Shown piece after piece: positions 13,901-26,300 of a stretch of DNA of 64,000 bases. Within the stretch, counting starts at the first letter, position 1; the number at the start of each line of letters is the position of its first letter. The position numbers were made by a program, and so were the translations under genes. The notes below the pieces were generated by a model. The model was not told the origin of the DNA. It saw nothing but the letters and a program-made list of their open reading frames with translations, and did not search any database. The stretch spans positions 2,213,441 to 2,277,440 of the forward strand of contig NC_031473.1 of the NCBI RefSeq assembly GCF_000006565.2, read 5' to 3'. The stretch is from Toxoplasma gondii ME49. Taxonomy: Eukaryota; Apicomplexa; Conoidasida; Eucoccidiorida; Sarcocystidae.

Positions 13901-16900
13901 ACAAAGCTCACCGCGAGGCAGAACGAGCTGAACAACAGATGCAGGATATGCAGTTGCGACATCGACAGGAGCAGCAGCAGGCCTCCTTGGAGAGAGACCC
14001 GAGAGGGCGTGATTCTCTGGGGGATGAGAGGGGAAAGAACGAGTGGGAGACGGAGAAGAAAGAGTTGAAAGAACGCCTGCAGACAGCGGAGTACGAACTG
14101 GAAAGGCTCCAAGGGAACCTTAAAAGCACCCGTGAGGCGGGCCGGGCGGTGGAGACCGAAGTAGAAGAACTTCGAAAAGACCTAGCCGCTGCACGAGAGG
14201 AAAAGCAGCAGTTGATGGACCTCCTCACGGAGGTCCAAGGAAACCCTACAGTGGAAAGGCTACATGAGGCCAGCCGCATGCGGCAGCTCTATAGCCTCGA
14301 CGAGGAAAAGAGTGAACAAGCTCTCTCAGCAGCGAAGAAATCGCATGCGAGCGCCGAGCAGGAGTTTCAGGAACTACAGAGAAAGGTGAAGAGAGGAAAA
14401 GAGGAGAACCAGGGCTCGGAAATCAGAGACGCTGAGAGTGAAGACAACTTCGTTGCTCAGGCTGAAGGTGTCGCGGAACATCTTCACGCGCTTCCGGAAG
14501 CGAACCTAGAGCAAAAGGCGACGCAACCTGCACTGGAGGTGACCTCCGACTTGGTCGAGTGCCACGAAGCGGACAGGGCAGCGAAGGAAGCCGAAAAAGG
14601 AGGCGAGAAACGAAGCGAGAAGCTTGAAAGCTCGAAGAAGATGAGAGACGAGAGGCAGCAGACACTTGATGTCGCTCAGAAAGTCGAGGAGTTGAAGCGG
14701 GAGATCGACGCAAAATCTGCGCTGCTCCACAAATACCAAGGCCTTGTGAAACTCAAGGAGGGAGTGACGAGCTGGCAACGCCTCTCGACTCGGGAACCGC
14801 GGACGATCTCTCGTGGCACTTCCTCTCTTGGCTTTGAGGACGCGGAGAGTGAAGCACAGCGGCAGGAGCTCGAGGCTCTCGCGCGCGCAAAGACTGAGTT
14901 GAGCAGACAGAAAACGGCACTGGAACTCGAGGCAGAACGACTGCGGCAAGAAGCAGAAAAACTCCGACGGGATCAGGAGACGCACGCAGAAGCGCGAAAC
15001 AAGCTGCAGGAGGAGGCAAGGCAAATTCACGAAGAAGCGAAGCAGCTCGACGAAGGCCTAGCGAGGCTTCGCATGGCGCAGCAGCAGTTGGAGGGAAAAG
15101 AGGAAGCTCTCGAGGAAACCCGGATAGAGCTGGCGGAACGAGCAGCGGCGCTCAAACGGGAAGAGCAAATGTCTGAGCGTAGAAAGGAAAGCGTCCTTCA
15201 CCCCAGTTGGGCGGCCTCGAAGGCGCAGGACTTGGAAAGAAATCGACAGAGTCGCGGAGATGCTGAAACGTCGATTCCACATCCTCAATGTTCACAGAGC
15301 GCGCTGAAGGAGGAGGAGAGAGCGAAGAAGTGCGAAATTGTAGAGAGCAAGAGTCCATCTAATCCGTCTGCGTTGGTACCGCGCAACGGTCTTACAATAG
15401 CTGAAGGCCGGCGACAGTTTCTTGTGCAAAGAAAGGAAACGCGCGATGCGAACCAAGGGAACAGAGCACTCGGCCTGCTCAACTGCGACCCTGTGAGAGT
15501 GGAGATGCGAACCCTCCAGGAACTTGTCCACCAGAAAGACGTGGAGATCCAGAGTCTCGCGGAGACACTTCTCCTACATCACTCTGCGAAAAACAGTGGA
15601 AGCGTTTCATCAAAACGCTTTCCTTCTCAAACTCTTCGAGACCTTACGCTGCGCTCCACATTCTTTGAGCCAGTTCACACTTCTGCGGCAGGGCGGCCAC
15701 CTGCAAGGAGGGGAAACGGCTGTGTCGTATTCTTCGAAGAGAGAGAGAAACAAGGCCAGCCAGGGGTTCCTTCTCCTTTGGAAGAAAACGTCCTAGAGCG
15801 GCGGAGAACCGAAGACATCGTCCAAATGAAGAGCTCGGCAGGTCAGGTGCTGAGAGCTGTGAGCCGTGCGAGTGGTGTCTGTGCCACGGAGGCGACCTCA
15901 GAGTCTCGGGAATCGAATCATGAAATCCTTGCGAAAACGGTCCTCCACAGAGAAGGGGAAATGATGGAGCCCAAACTCGAATTCGGACAGCCGCAGGATG
16001 GACGCGATTCTCGAGTCCGGGCAAGCCGAAGACATGCAGAAGCGCAGAACGCATGGCCTGCGGCAGCACCCCAGCTCGGAGGCGATTTCTCCGGTACGCG
16101 CGAGGCTCTTAAAACTCAAGAGCGTCTTGGAAGTGCCGTGAAGCAGACGGGAAGAGAAGAAGGAATGGCACTCGCGCGCCACCTGGGATGCACCCTCTAC
16201 CTGGATCAGGTAAAGAAGGCGTTAAGTGGACGCAACCGCTTCCGTGGTCTCATCACGAGTAGAAACGGTTTACCATGATGAATAAAGCGCCGGTCAGATT
16301 TCGAAGACGTAATGCGATGTTGGAGTTCTTGTCCCATATGTTCCGTACATGGATTCTATTGCGCATGGTAAATGCGGCGAATTGGCGGTTCTTTCCAGCT
16401 GTCCAACCGCGACTGTTTGGAGTGCTTTGACAAAGTATGTAGATACAGAGGTGAAGAATTCAGAGAAGCCCTCATACCGTGTTACTTGAGAGTAAGCGAT
16501 ACATTATCTTGAAAGACCCGACGCGCTGATCTGTGAGTTCCTTAATCCACGTAAAAAGGAAGATTAAAACTGAAGTACGGCACTTGATGCTGTCGCATTA
16601 AAAGGGGATGGATGGCTGTCCCCAAGGGTGTACAAACAATACAGTGTGAGAACAAGACTTTTGCCTGCAGCTTGATTTCGTGAGGTGGTCTCTGCCACTT
16701 CCCCTCCCCAGAAATTCCAAAGTCCTTCCTGTTTCCGAATCCTTTCTTTCTGCCTTTTATAGGTAACCCTCGAGTTGATTCGAGCCTTCTGGCTCTCAGT
16801 TCGCCGCGCTGCAGTATTTACCAGTTCGGGACTTTTGTCCTTGTCAAATCCGTTGCTGATCCACCAGCTGACACACGGCGGGGTTTCGCATTTCACGCCC

Positions 16901-18867
16901 TCTGGGACTCCTTTCTGCACAGTGCCGTCTACAACTTTACTGGAAAGGCCAAAAACCACACGCACAACTGATGCTATCAAACAAGAACCGGAAATGAAAC
17001 CTTTCTTGTCCTCTGGCGGAGGCCCGGCATCTCGATCACCGGTTCCTGCCCCTGGGCTAGAGCAAAAGTGCCACTCTCGGCATGATCACACCCGTTTTTC
17101 TCGAAGTGCGCCCCTTTACATTCTATGTGCCCCGCTTGTCTCTACTTACGCCGTTCTTCTCGCCCCTTCCTCTGTCTCGGAGTCGACTGCGGTTTTCTTC
17201 TTGTCTGTATCTGGGGTGGAAACGGCTCGAATTCGCGTTCAACTCGCCCAGTCTCGTTTTGCCCAGCATGCATCGGAGTTTCCAAGCGGTTTGAGTGACT
17301 CAGTGCATGTACCCACTTTTTCGCTCTCCAGCAGCACTTCCCCGCGTTTTCAGCTCAGGTCACCAGACCTGTCGGAGAGTGCAGTGGGTGGGGTTTCGTC
17401 TGTGCTTGTCCGGTTGCAAGAGTGCAGTGGTATCGCGACAGGCGATCCGATGTACCTGGGGTTCTCCCTCAGAAACGAAAACGCTTCTGCAGCAGAAGAG
17501 AAAACAGCGAAAGTAGACCCGACAGAACGCCAACCAGACCCACACGGCGTATGCGGGTGTCGGGGCACCCGGGTTCGGCCGATACACGAGTCTGGGGGTA
17601 GAAACGAAAGCATTGAAGGGGCATGTCGGGAGCGATGGGTTGGGAGAAACGCCTCCGAAATTTCGCCTGCCTTGCGGCAGTTGAAAACGATGCCGCGAGT
17701 AAGCTTCTCGCCAATTCGGGAAAGTCTGGGAAAGGCGAATGGAGTTGAGGTGTCTGAAACCACTGCCACGCAGAACAGACGCCGCGCAGCATTTGCTCTC
17801 CATCTGTCTGAGGTCCCCATCGATGAAGGACTCGTTTGGCTCCACTTTCTCGAGTCAGGCAACAAGAACAATCCACACAGCGAGTGCTCGCAGAACAGCG
17901 ACGAATGCCGAGTTTCCTTGAAGAATCGGGGTTTCACAGTTTCGTCTACTGAATTCGGGGAACGGGACTCAGTGTTTCTCGACCGGAGAACGGAACGGGT
18001 CAAAATTCAACACGCACTCACCGGTCTTTTCATGACGTTGCGTCCGGATGAAAAACGATATTGTAGCTCCGCATCCCGGCACATAAAAGACGAAAGTTCT
18101 CTGGAACCACAAATCGCCGCCCTTGTCGCGAGTGCAGGTGCGAGGGGGGCATTTTCAGACAGCGATGGCAATTTCCAACATTGTGACAGCGGTGACACAC
18201 GTCGAAATTCCCGTGGAGATTCATCCGAGGAAGACGTAACACTTTTCCAGAAAAAACACATCAGAACCGCTCTCCACGCGTTTGACCTAAGTCGAGAACA
18301 CGGACAGATGAGAGGCTTGTGGAGTACGAGCGACCCCGACGAAGCGACTGTTTTTCTGCTTGTGGAACAGAACGAGTTGACACAGAGAACAGTAAGGGAT
18401 TGGAACACCGTTCATCTGTGTCGCGGTTCTCAAGAAACAGAGAGATGTTTGCAGAGAGAGTGAACGGACATGTAGTCTCGGACACACAAAAGCGTGCTCC
18501 TTTGCTAGTCCCGGTCTCTGTAACATACCTTGCACCTGCAACTGTGGTGTGGGAAAAAAGTAACAAACCTCCAGGAATGGAACTGTATCGCGGAATGGTA
18601 GTGTTCACATTTGCGTACGGAAGCTCAGTGAATGTGTCTCAATCCAGAAAAGCCTTTACACCCCCGAATCTATCGTTGTAGGCCATTCATGCTTGAGCTC
18701 GTTGAGACATAATGGACGCGGGAGAACTGCTCCCTCAGGGTTTAGGAACTAATGAGATTTCTTGCCTAACAAAGTGGTCCCTTCAGCGTCGCTGTTGTGT
18801 CTGCGGTCGTTCGTCTGCCTTTCAGGCCGTCCGCCGAGCAATGGCTTGTCGGCAAAGCTTAGACTAG
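2739..18867 (+). CDS. Gene A: giant coiled-coil protein with beta-trefoil-like C-terminus (5 exons proposed)
   Basis: Proposed exons: 2739-4955 (or 4988), 5718-7078, 8154-16209, 16763-18391, 18826-18867, about 4,440 residues. The start ATG has a good context (ACAATGG). The 16209 donor (CAG/GTAAAG) and 16763 acceptor (TTTTATAG) are both phase 0. The 7078/8154 pair is phase 2 on both sides. The end of exon 1 is uncertain: GTACGC after 4955 and GTGACA after 4988 fit the phase-0 acceptor at 5718, whereas the stronger GTGAGA after 5017 does not. Exon 1 is Cys-containing at its start, then Ser/Arg-rich and probably disordered. Exons 2 and 3 are almost continuous Glu/Gln/Arg/Leu heptads. Exon 4 resembles a beta-trefoil. 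No enzyme motif, signal peptide or membrane segment is evident. A structural scaffold, for example centrosomal or cortical, is inferred only from the coiled coil. I do not recognise an orthologue. The exons could in principle belong to two genes. Confidence 0.72.
12960..13140 (+). repeat. Gene A Lys/Glu/Leu-rich short internal repeats
   Basis: This part of exon 3 encodes repeated short blocks of the type K-L-x-(D/E)-(A/E)-K-L, with many AAG, GAA, CTC and TTG codons. It reads as imperfect 5-10 residue repetition inside the coiled coil. Expansion of a short unit is likely. No function can be assigned. Confidence 0.5.
13621..13830 (+). repeat. Gene A: three copies of a DALRLC heptad block
   Basis: The block D-A-L-R-L-C-(Q/H)-(E/Q)-E-L starts at 13,621, 13,684 and 13,765, so the copies are 21 and 27 residues apart and in the same frame. 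Each is followed by an A/T-R/Q-x-x-L helix segment. The DNA copies are similar but not identical, implying old tandem duplication. The conserved Cys in each copy is unusual for this Cys-poor rod. Confidence 0.75.
16763..18391 (+). other. Gene A exon 4: possible beta-trefoil (MIR/IP3-receptor-like) region
   Basis: The exon changes character from coiled coil to a mixed-composition, apparently globular sequence. A segment near 17,990-18,060 reads V-K-I-Q-H-A-L-T-G-L-F-M-T-L, which fits the MIR/beta-trefoil pattern (V-x-I/L-x-H-x-x-T-G-x-Y/F-L). A later segment near 18,330-18,365 has D-E-A-T-V-F-L-L-V, matching the 'Ax-W/F-x-L' strand that closes such repeats. An Asp/Glu-rich stretch separates them. 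The fold assignment is inference from pattern only and could be wrong. An alternative is another lectin-like or fascin-like trefoil. Confidence 0.4.
18826..18867 (+). other. Gene A proposed terminal exon
   Basis: A strong donor (GTAAGG) follows codon 543 of exon 4 at 18,391 in phase 0. A pyrimidine-rich acceptor (TCTGCCTTTCAG) precedes 18,826, and the following frame encodes 13 residues to a TAG at 18,865-18,867. If the donor is not used, translation runs on in exon 4 to the TGA at 18,461-18,463. Both ends are possible. Confidence 0.45.
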
Positions 18868-20349
18868 AAAGGAAGCTCTTTCGTCATGCTTTATCCTGGC
18901 AAAAGGTTTTCCCCGCACTCGTAAAGGATGATCGATGTCGGAGAAAATTTTCGACCAGACTCGATCGCTTCTCCGTTCTGCTGAGAACCAAGGACTGGGG
19001 CGCCAATTCTATCGAGAGTTTACCCTCACCGGCGATAGATGCGGACAAGTGTCGGGAAATTACGGGAGTTCCTTCTTAAGCATTCTTGACAAGAAACTGA
19101 ACTCTCTTACAAGTCGCTGTGTGGCTCGCAAGTATGTCTGTAGGGTAGCCTCAATGATGAGTAAATTCTCTGAGGAGCTTCGCTAATTACGTGGCCGGCG
19201 GGATCCGTCGTAAAAATTATTCTAGAGACACACGCATCGGGATGATCTCCGCCGTCTCATTGCTGTTGTTGAAAATACATCGGTGCAGGTTCCTTCACCT
19301 TATTTCAGATCTTCTAATATGTGAAGAAGGCGTGTCCAAACGTGAACAAGTCTCAATAGCATTTGCCTCTGTGAGATCTTAACTGCACGAACGCAGGTTT
19401 TGGAGTCCTTCCCTTGTGTGTCAGCCAGAGAGCGTGCACCTCGATTATGCCGTCAAACATACAAATCAGTGCCGCACTGAGGCCCTGAGTGTTTCTCGTC
19501 GTTTGCTCTGTGATTGTCCTTGCCGAGTGGCATCTCGAAATTCCAGAAGAACTTCCTGCGTACTAAGATAACTTCGATTCTTGAGATACAGTTCTGTAAA
19601 AAGCCACCAGGTCATGAAACGGTTGAAACGACATTAAAAGGACAATTGCCTGCAAGATCACCTCTCTGGACTCTACCGCATAGGGGAGGAACTCCTTCAG
19701 AAGCCCAGTCAGTCTTCTTTGGAGTTCAGCAAAGGCTCTTTTCCTTGCAACTCACTCTGCGCACGACTCACAACAGCCGATCGACGCCCCCCGGAGTTTT
19801 AACTTGATCTACTTTGTTTGAAGAGCTCGACTACACTCACTGGAATGAAGAAACCTCGAACTCCGAAAACAACCAGCTCTAACCGAACCGTTTGCGTCTA
19901 GGCAACACTTTGCTTGTTTCCTGAGTCCGTTGAAAGCCGTTGTGAGTTTCTGAGGTTCTCACAAACGTTTAAACTGTCAACGAACGACGAGGAATACAGC
20001 AGTCTCAGAGAGAGTTAAGTACATCTGAAAAGGACACACGTGTTGCCGGTAATGCCATGCACCATGTAGAAATCCGCCGCCAGACTGTACGTACGTACGT
20101 ACATTACCTTCACCTATTTCTGAAGATGCTTCTGAATATTTCCAATCCTCTATCTCCTTCGTTTGTAGAAGTTGCAAAACATAAGACTGTTACTGTATCA
20201 TCTAGTTTAGCAGACCCATATTTCCAGTACCACATGTTCCTATTCCTGTAATTTAGATGTATCATCGACAGCTAAAGAAAAACATATTTCTTCAATCAGA
20301 AAAAAGATCGTGACAATTCCCGTGGGTGGCAGGGCATCCACGCACGTGA
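18868..20349. other. Tail-to-tail spacer between genes A and B
   Basis: This holds the 3' UTRs of the convergent genes A and B. A short palindromic (CGTA)n run lies at about 20,086-20,103. Open frames here are below 110 codons without motifs. No further gene is supported. Confidence 0.55.
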
Positions 20350-23300
20350 TTATCCGTCGGAACGGACTTCTTCCCGGCAGGGCTTGTAATGTCGCAACTG
20401 CGAAACTGTCGGTCCCGGCTTAAATGGGGCGTTTGCTCCATATGCCACAGGAAGCCCAATTGATCCGTCGTCAGGAAAGTATTGAGTCGGTCTGCGTTCT
20501 GCTGTCGTCCTGTTGACGTTGGCGTTGGCATCGACACAAAACGAGGGTTAAATGAATCCGCGGCAGCTGACTTGTAGACAAAAGACTCATTGACTTGTCA
20601 GATACGTCGCATGGTTTTCCGTAGCGCACTCGTGGAATTTTGTGACAGCATCTGAGCCGAGAAGATGGGACACTTAGAACAAGTCTACACTCACAAATAC
20701 AAAGGCCCACATCAACTCGGTAAATGCTGAATCGAGGCATGAATTTGTATGCAAGTGTATTTGCATGCAGTATTGTGTGGACGGAAACTCGGCCATCCGC
20801 TTTGGCTACACGGGCCACGGGCGAATACTCTTTGCACAACAATCATTCTTAGTTTGGTATCAAGGGTTGGTTGGAAACAGTGCGGAACAGTTAATTTGTC
20901 GCTTTCTTGTAGAGGCCTATTATTTCCACACGCTTTACGGGGACTCGGTGGACTCTAAGATTATCTCCCGTGGAGAGGGGTAAAGGCTGTTTGGAGTCTC
21001 CCATGAGAAGCTCACATATACCGGAAAAGCCTAAGTGCGTAAGACTCATGGGAGTCCCCATCACACATCGAAACAACACACTACACAGCGTGTAGCTTTC
21101 GTTTTTTGTGTTCACGTCGATCTTACCGTAATGTTGTTACCTCACGCTGCTCTTCGAGAGTGCGCAATTTAGCTGCGTAGAGGATCTGATTTCTAGCCAC
21201 CTCTCTCTTGAGCATATCGGCAAGTTCTTCCTCTGCGTTTGGTGTAGCAGGTCTACCGAAGAAGACATTTTCACGGGCGTTCTCCACGCTCTGTGCTATT
21301 TCTGCCTGAAGCTGCTTAAGTCTCGGCAAATACTCCTGTAGACATGTCGGGAAATCGGCATCGAATCTATCTGATCTGTCACAGACACGTGTCTTTTATC
21401 CATGTGTGTCATTTTCACACTGAAACTATGGCTGACGGGTTGGCAGCCGAATGGGGGCGTTGGAACCCGACTTTAGACATGCAGGCGCCAGTTGACTTTT
21501 CTGTAGACACAGCGTTCTAAAACACAAGCAGATCGAAAATTCAATTCTGAACAAATAAAGCGAACATTGCAGTGTCATATACGCAAGCCTATGCTTGTCG
21601 ATGAGAGCCCGTGACACAGTGTCGACTCCGGAGTTGGACTGCTGCACGTGGTTCCAGAAAGCAACCAACATAGGTGGAGTGAAAACATATCTTTGGTAGG
21701 ACCCGATTTCAAGCGCTGTTCTGCGTTCCGTTCCTTCAGATGACGGAACGGAACTCCACGTGAAAAGGGGCGTCTCGCTTCCTTACCTTGTAGAGCGTCA
21801 ACTCAGACATCGTCACCTTCATGCGCCGGTTCATTTCGATCAGTTTGCCGTGGAGTCTAAGAATTTCGCTGCGAATTCGAATCGCGTCCGAGTGCTCTTC
21901 TGCGGCTCTCGCTTTCTGTTTTTCTGAAGCAGCAAAAGTCCACCCTTAGCATTTTCCAGGACCATGAGTCATGGAACTGTGTCTGGACCTGGTTGCACAG
22001 TTGGAGTCAAACTCTGTCGGTCGCTGTTCGGACAGTTGCACGGTGCGTCTTGACGCTGTTTAAAAAACTATTGAGAAGAGATGTTTTATCTCTCTCCATC
22101 TTTGTATAGTTATATGTCTGTTCCTCTTTATGAGGGCTGAAGGGAGGAGAATCCTATTTTTTGCGGCAATTGAGATGAAAAATTGAGCGCTGCGTCGGTG
22201 ACCGTCAACGTTTTTTAAACCGATTTACCTGTCAACTCCGTTAAGTCTTCAAGGCGCAAGTCTTGATCAATGAGCTCGCTCTTTACACTTCTGAAACGTT
22301 GCTCAATCACCCGATATTTCGCCTCCAATGTTTCCATATCTGGATCTTCCCTGAGGGACAAGTTAAGGAACTCTAACGTCTCTCCATGTCTGGACCTTCT
22401 ATGAGGACGTCGAACGTAAAACACAACAAGTGTTTTCGACGGCTCTGCCTTTCCCGACGAAGAGGGTTAGACAAAGGCACTGGCTACTCAGTGTGGTTTG
22501 AAAAAGTGAATTATCGAAAAGGGTACAGGAACAAGATGTGCTGGTCTAACATACGGTTGTGCTGAACTTATGCGTTGAGTCTCTGAAGCGCGGCTTTTCC
22601 TGTTACGAAACCTCGGGTGTTTCTAACAGGAAAGCGTTCCTTGTCGTCTCGTTCCATGCTTGTCTTCGGCTACCTCGACACACCAGGTTCGTGAATCGAA
22701 GAGAGTCATATCGTCAATCAAGTGAGTAGATACTTTTTCCCGATCTGGAGAATGTAGCAGTGAAGAAATGCAGAGATTCCCACGTGCTTCCATTGCTTCA
22801 GCAGCGGCAGCAACCGCACACAAGAACGGACGGTGGTTCTTTATTCGACTAAACGCATCCGAAACCTTTTTCTGACTTGTCAAGGAGTCACAGAACCGTC
22901 CTGCGGTCTTGCCTACCCTCCAAGTTCTTGCCACTGTCTGCCCTCAGTTGGGTTTTCTGAAAACAATTCAAAACCGTGGAAATTCGAAAAACTAGGGAGA
23001 AGAAACACAAACACTATCTAGGCGCGGTTTCTTCAATAACTCGACTCGGTTGTGTGTAGTACGCTCACGAATCTGAAGGCTCTGTGTGAAAACAGTCTAG
23101 ACTGCACTTTTTCGAAAAGACAGGGAGGATTTAATCCAGGTTCCACAAGTTTTGGGGGACTGCCCCCCCCCCCAGCAAAGACGACTCTCAAACATGGATT
23201 TGTCTCAGCGCGGGTCTTTCAGTTTCGGCCTACGCCTGTGTGTCGCCGATGGCCTTTCTCACCTAGTTTGCGACTGATGTTTTCTGCCAGTTGTTTTTCT

Positions 23301-26300
23301 TCCTGAAGTTGCGTCTTCAAGTTCTCGACTTCCGCCGTCAAAATGGGCACCTCTTTCGCCCTTCTCTTTTTCGAAAGCAGTTGCCTTTCGACTTCTTGCA
23401 GTTGAAGCCGGAGCGTGTTGACATCCTGCAGGAAGCAGAGAGCGGAAAAGCCAAAGGAGGTGGAGCAAACCGCGGACAGCCAGACGAGTCAGACAAGAAG
23501 GATGTGGGCCACACAGTCGGTAGGTAGGAATAAATTGAATTGACGACCGGAAAAGCCATACAATCGATTTCTAAAGCATGCCTCCAGCTTCATCCTCTTA
23601 CCTGCTCTTTCTCGTGGAGGGCGCGCTGGCTTTTCTTTTCTGTGTCCTCTGCAGCATAATGAGCAGAGGCGGAAAGCTGATTCGGTTGACTGCTACGTCA
23701 GAGGTGTGCCACCGGCGACACCGCTGGTGGACGCATGCTCTTTTCCACAGCGCCATGTTTTCAAGGTTCCACTGTCCTCACTATGAAGTTCCTCCTTCGA
23801 CTTCACGTATCTCCCCATTTCCTCCGGTTGAGCATTCGACACTTTCCTAATCCGTCCAAACAGAGGGGCATTCAGTGTGGAGGTGGATTCCTCGCTGAAC
23901 CTTGTATCGTCTAGACACGGCACTTCTGAGAGAGGTCCCCGTCTTTGAGGAATGCCTGTGTTTCTTCTCATTTTTGTCGACAGAGGTATCACTCCAACAA
24001 GGACTCTTTCCGCACGACGAGGAGACAAAGATAAGAGATTAGTACACTGAGTACACCGGCCGTTTCCAGTTGTGAGCTCCGGGATCTCCTAGGCGTTACC
24101 CACAGAATCTGAGGGGTTGCTCGTGCAGCACAATGCTTGCTTTTTCAGAACTCATTTTGCCAAGACAATGCAGGCGAGAAAAGCTCATTGGCCGCCCTTC
24201 GAGATCTAAGCCACAACTAGTTGGAAAGGAGCCTCTGAATCCCCTCAGTCGGTGTAGAGGCGCACGGGCGATGGGGAAACATATTTGCACTTTCGTGACT
24301 CTGGACTTTCAGATTTAAAAACTGTGTGTTGCAACTGAAGCGAGCAAATCGCTTAAAAGATTTTTCGCATTCGGTCGCGTAGCTTTTCAGCTACCTGGTG
24401 TAGACATAGTGCCGCTCCTTTATCTTGGGGCCAGCAGAGGTATGACGGGACTCACCAAGCATGTTCGACTTCTCCCAGAGCAAACAGAGTTCGTCGTTCC
24501 TATATAGAAAGACGGAAAAGTGAAGCATCGAGAGGAAAAGGGGGCCTTTTCAGCGCACTCTACTCTGCGCGATTGCATGCACCCAGTGAAGAAGACATGT
24601 TTCTCCCTCGCGTGTGTTTCTCAGGTCCGTTCCCTCAAGGACCCTTTCTACATACAAGATTCTTCTACAACACAGAGAAGTGGATGCGGATAGGAGAAGG
24701 TCGAGAGAAAGAGAGACACACATACTTGCGATGCGTAGGGATATCAATGGAAGAAAATGAATTCAACGACGGATAGATGAAGGAACACACATATAGACTC
24801 ATTTGTCCTGTTCGACGCTCTGGCCGACCAAATGATAACTCCGCCTCGAGTATGTCGCGAAGCACCCTGGTGCGTGTCAACGTGAAACCCATCACGCCAT
24901 TCAACAGAGGTCATCTTCACTGTCTTGCGCTTGCCTGTCAATCAGCTGAATGCCAGTGAGATTTCGCGACTCAATCGCTGTTTGATACACCCTCTTGGTG
25001 TTGAGCATTTCTTTCTCAAGGACGTTGATGACGTTGTTTAGCCGGTCGATTTCGACCACGTACTCCTCCATGAGTTCTGCACATCGCGCCCAACCCGCTT
25101 GCGTCTCGTGATTAGCGATTGCATTCAGATTCTTTACCTTCGGAACGGAACAAAGTTCACGTGTGCGTACTGTACGCAGATGGACAAATACCTATATCCA
25201 TCCATACAAATACGCATGCATATACATATATATGTATACATATATATAAATATACGTATAGATAGATTTTTATGCATGCGTCTGTTTTTTGCCCAAGCGA
25301 TGTTGAGGGAACTTGTGGATCTGGATCTTTTCTCCTCTAGGCAAGACACATGTCTGCGTTTACAAAAGGACTCTCACGGCTTTCCTCTTTGACCTTTTGG
25401 ATGAGACGTGACTGCTCAAGACGGAGCAAGCCTCTCTGTTCAACTTCCTTCTGCATCTGAAGAGATCGTTTCTGACAAAGCGTTTTTACAGGCAACAGAG
25501 CGAGAGGCAAAGTAGCTGAGACGCTTGAGACGAAACAGAAGGGGATCTCTCGACTGACAACCCAGGCTAGATGGAACATGCACAGATCCTAGTTCTTTGT
25601 GAGTGTGTCTGTGCACCACCACTCCACTGGGCTGTTTAGGTAAGCTAACGGTGTCGGACTCCAATATCTACGACATTAAGGTTACTTCACGTCGGTTACG
25701 CTAGAAAATACCATGCAGGTACGATACGAAGTGGTGTTACGAACCGGTTGACTGGTATTGAGTTATCTGGATGTGATAGTTCCATCAAGCCAAAAGCCGC
25801 TTGTCAGAAGATTAATCCAATTAAATATGATAGACATTTTGCACCTGTTATTACAATATGATAAACAGCAACTTTGAGCGCTAGACCCTAGAGAAGGATA
25901 TCGTTCCACAAGCCGTTTGGGGTTAAGATGATGAAAGAATTGACATGTTTTATGTGCTCTAGGAAGCTCTTGATCAGGCGGCTGTAGATAATGCTTTCTT
26001 GAACATTAAACAGTATGGGTTCGTTGTCCCTGGCAACGAAGTCCTCTGTATGCAGATACGAGGCATTCGACCGAGAGTTGGCGTTATGCATCTGTGAGTA
26101 CCTGTCTGCAAGTATCACTAGATGTACAAAAAGGCATGCAAACATACAGACATATCCATATAGGCATATATGTGTATATGCGCGCACGAGCATGTTCATA
26201 TGCAGAAATTGTGCGTTTGGCAAAGCATTCCACGTCTCACTTCAATGGCTTTAGCCTTTGCTTCCGCTTGGAGGCGAAGAATCTCAACTTCATTTGCGAG

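Larger units (their letters stand above)
5718..16209 (+). other. Gene A coiled-coil rod (exons 2 and 3)
   Basis: Both exons encode long Glu/Gln/Arg/Lys/Leu/Ala heptads with few Pro, Cys or aromatic residues, as in CEP/golgin-type rods. The open frame in exon 3 runs about 8 kb. The rod starts near 5,760 and is dense from about 8,260 to 15,150, after which the chain becomes Ser/Arg-rich. The intron between the exons (7,079-8,153) is placed by a GTCAGA donor and a TCTCCGTGTCAG acceptor, both phase 2. That donor is weak, so the boundary may shift by tens of bases. Confidence 0.85.
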
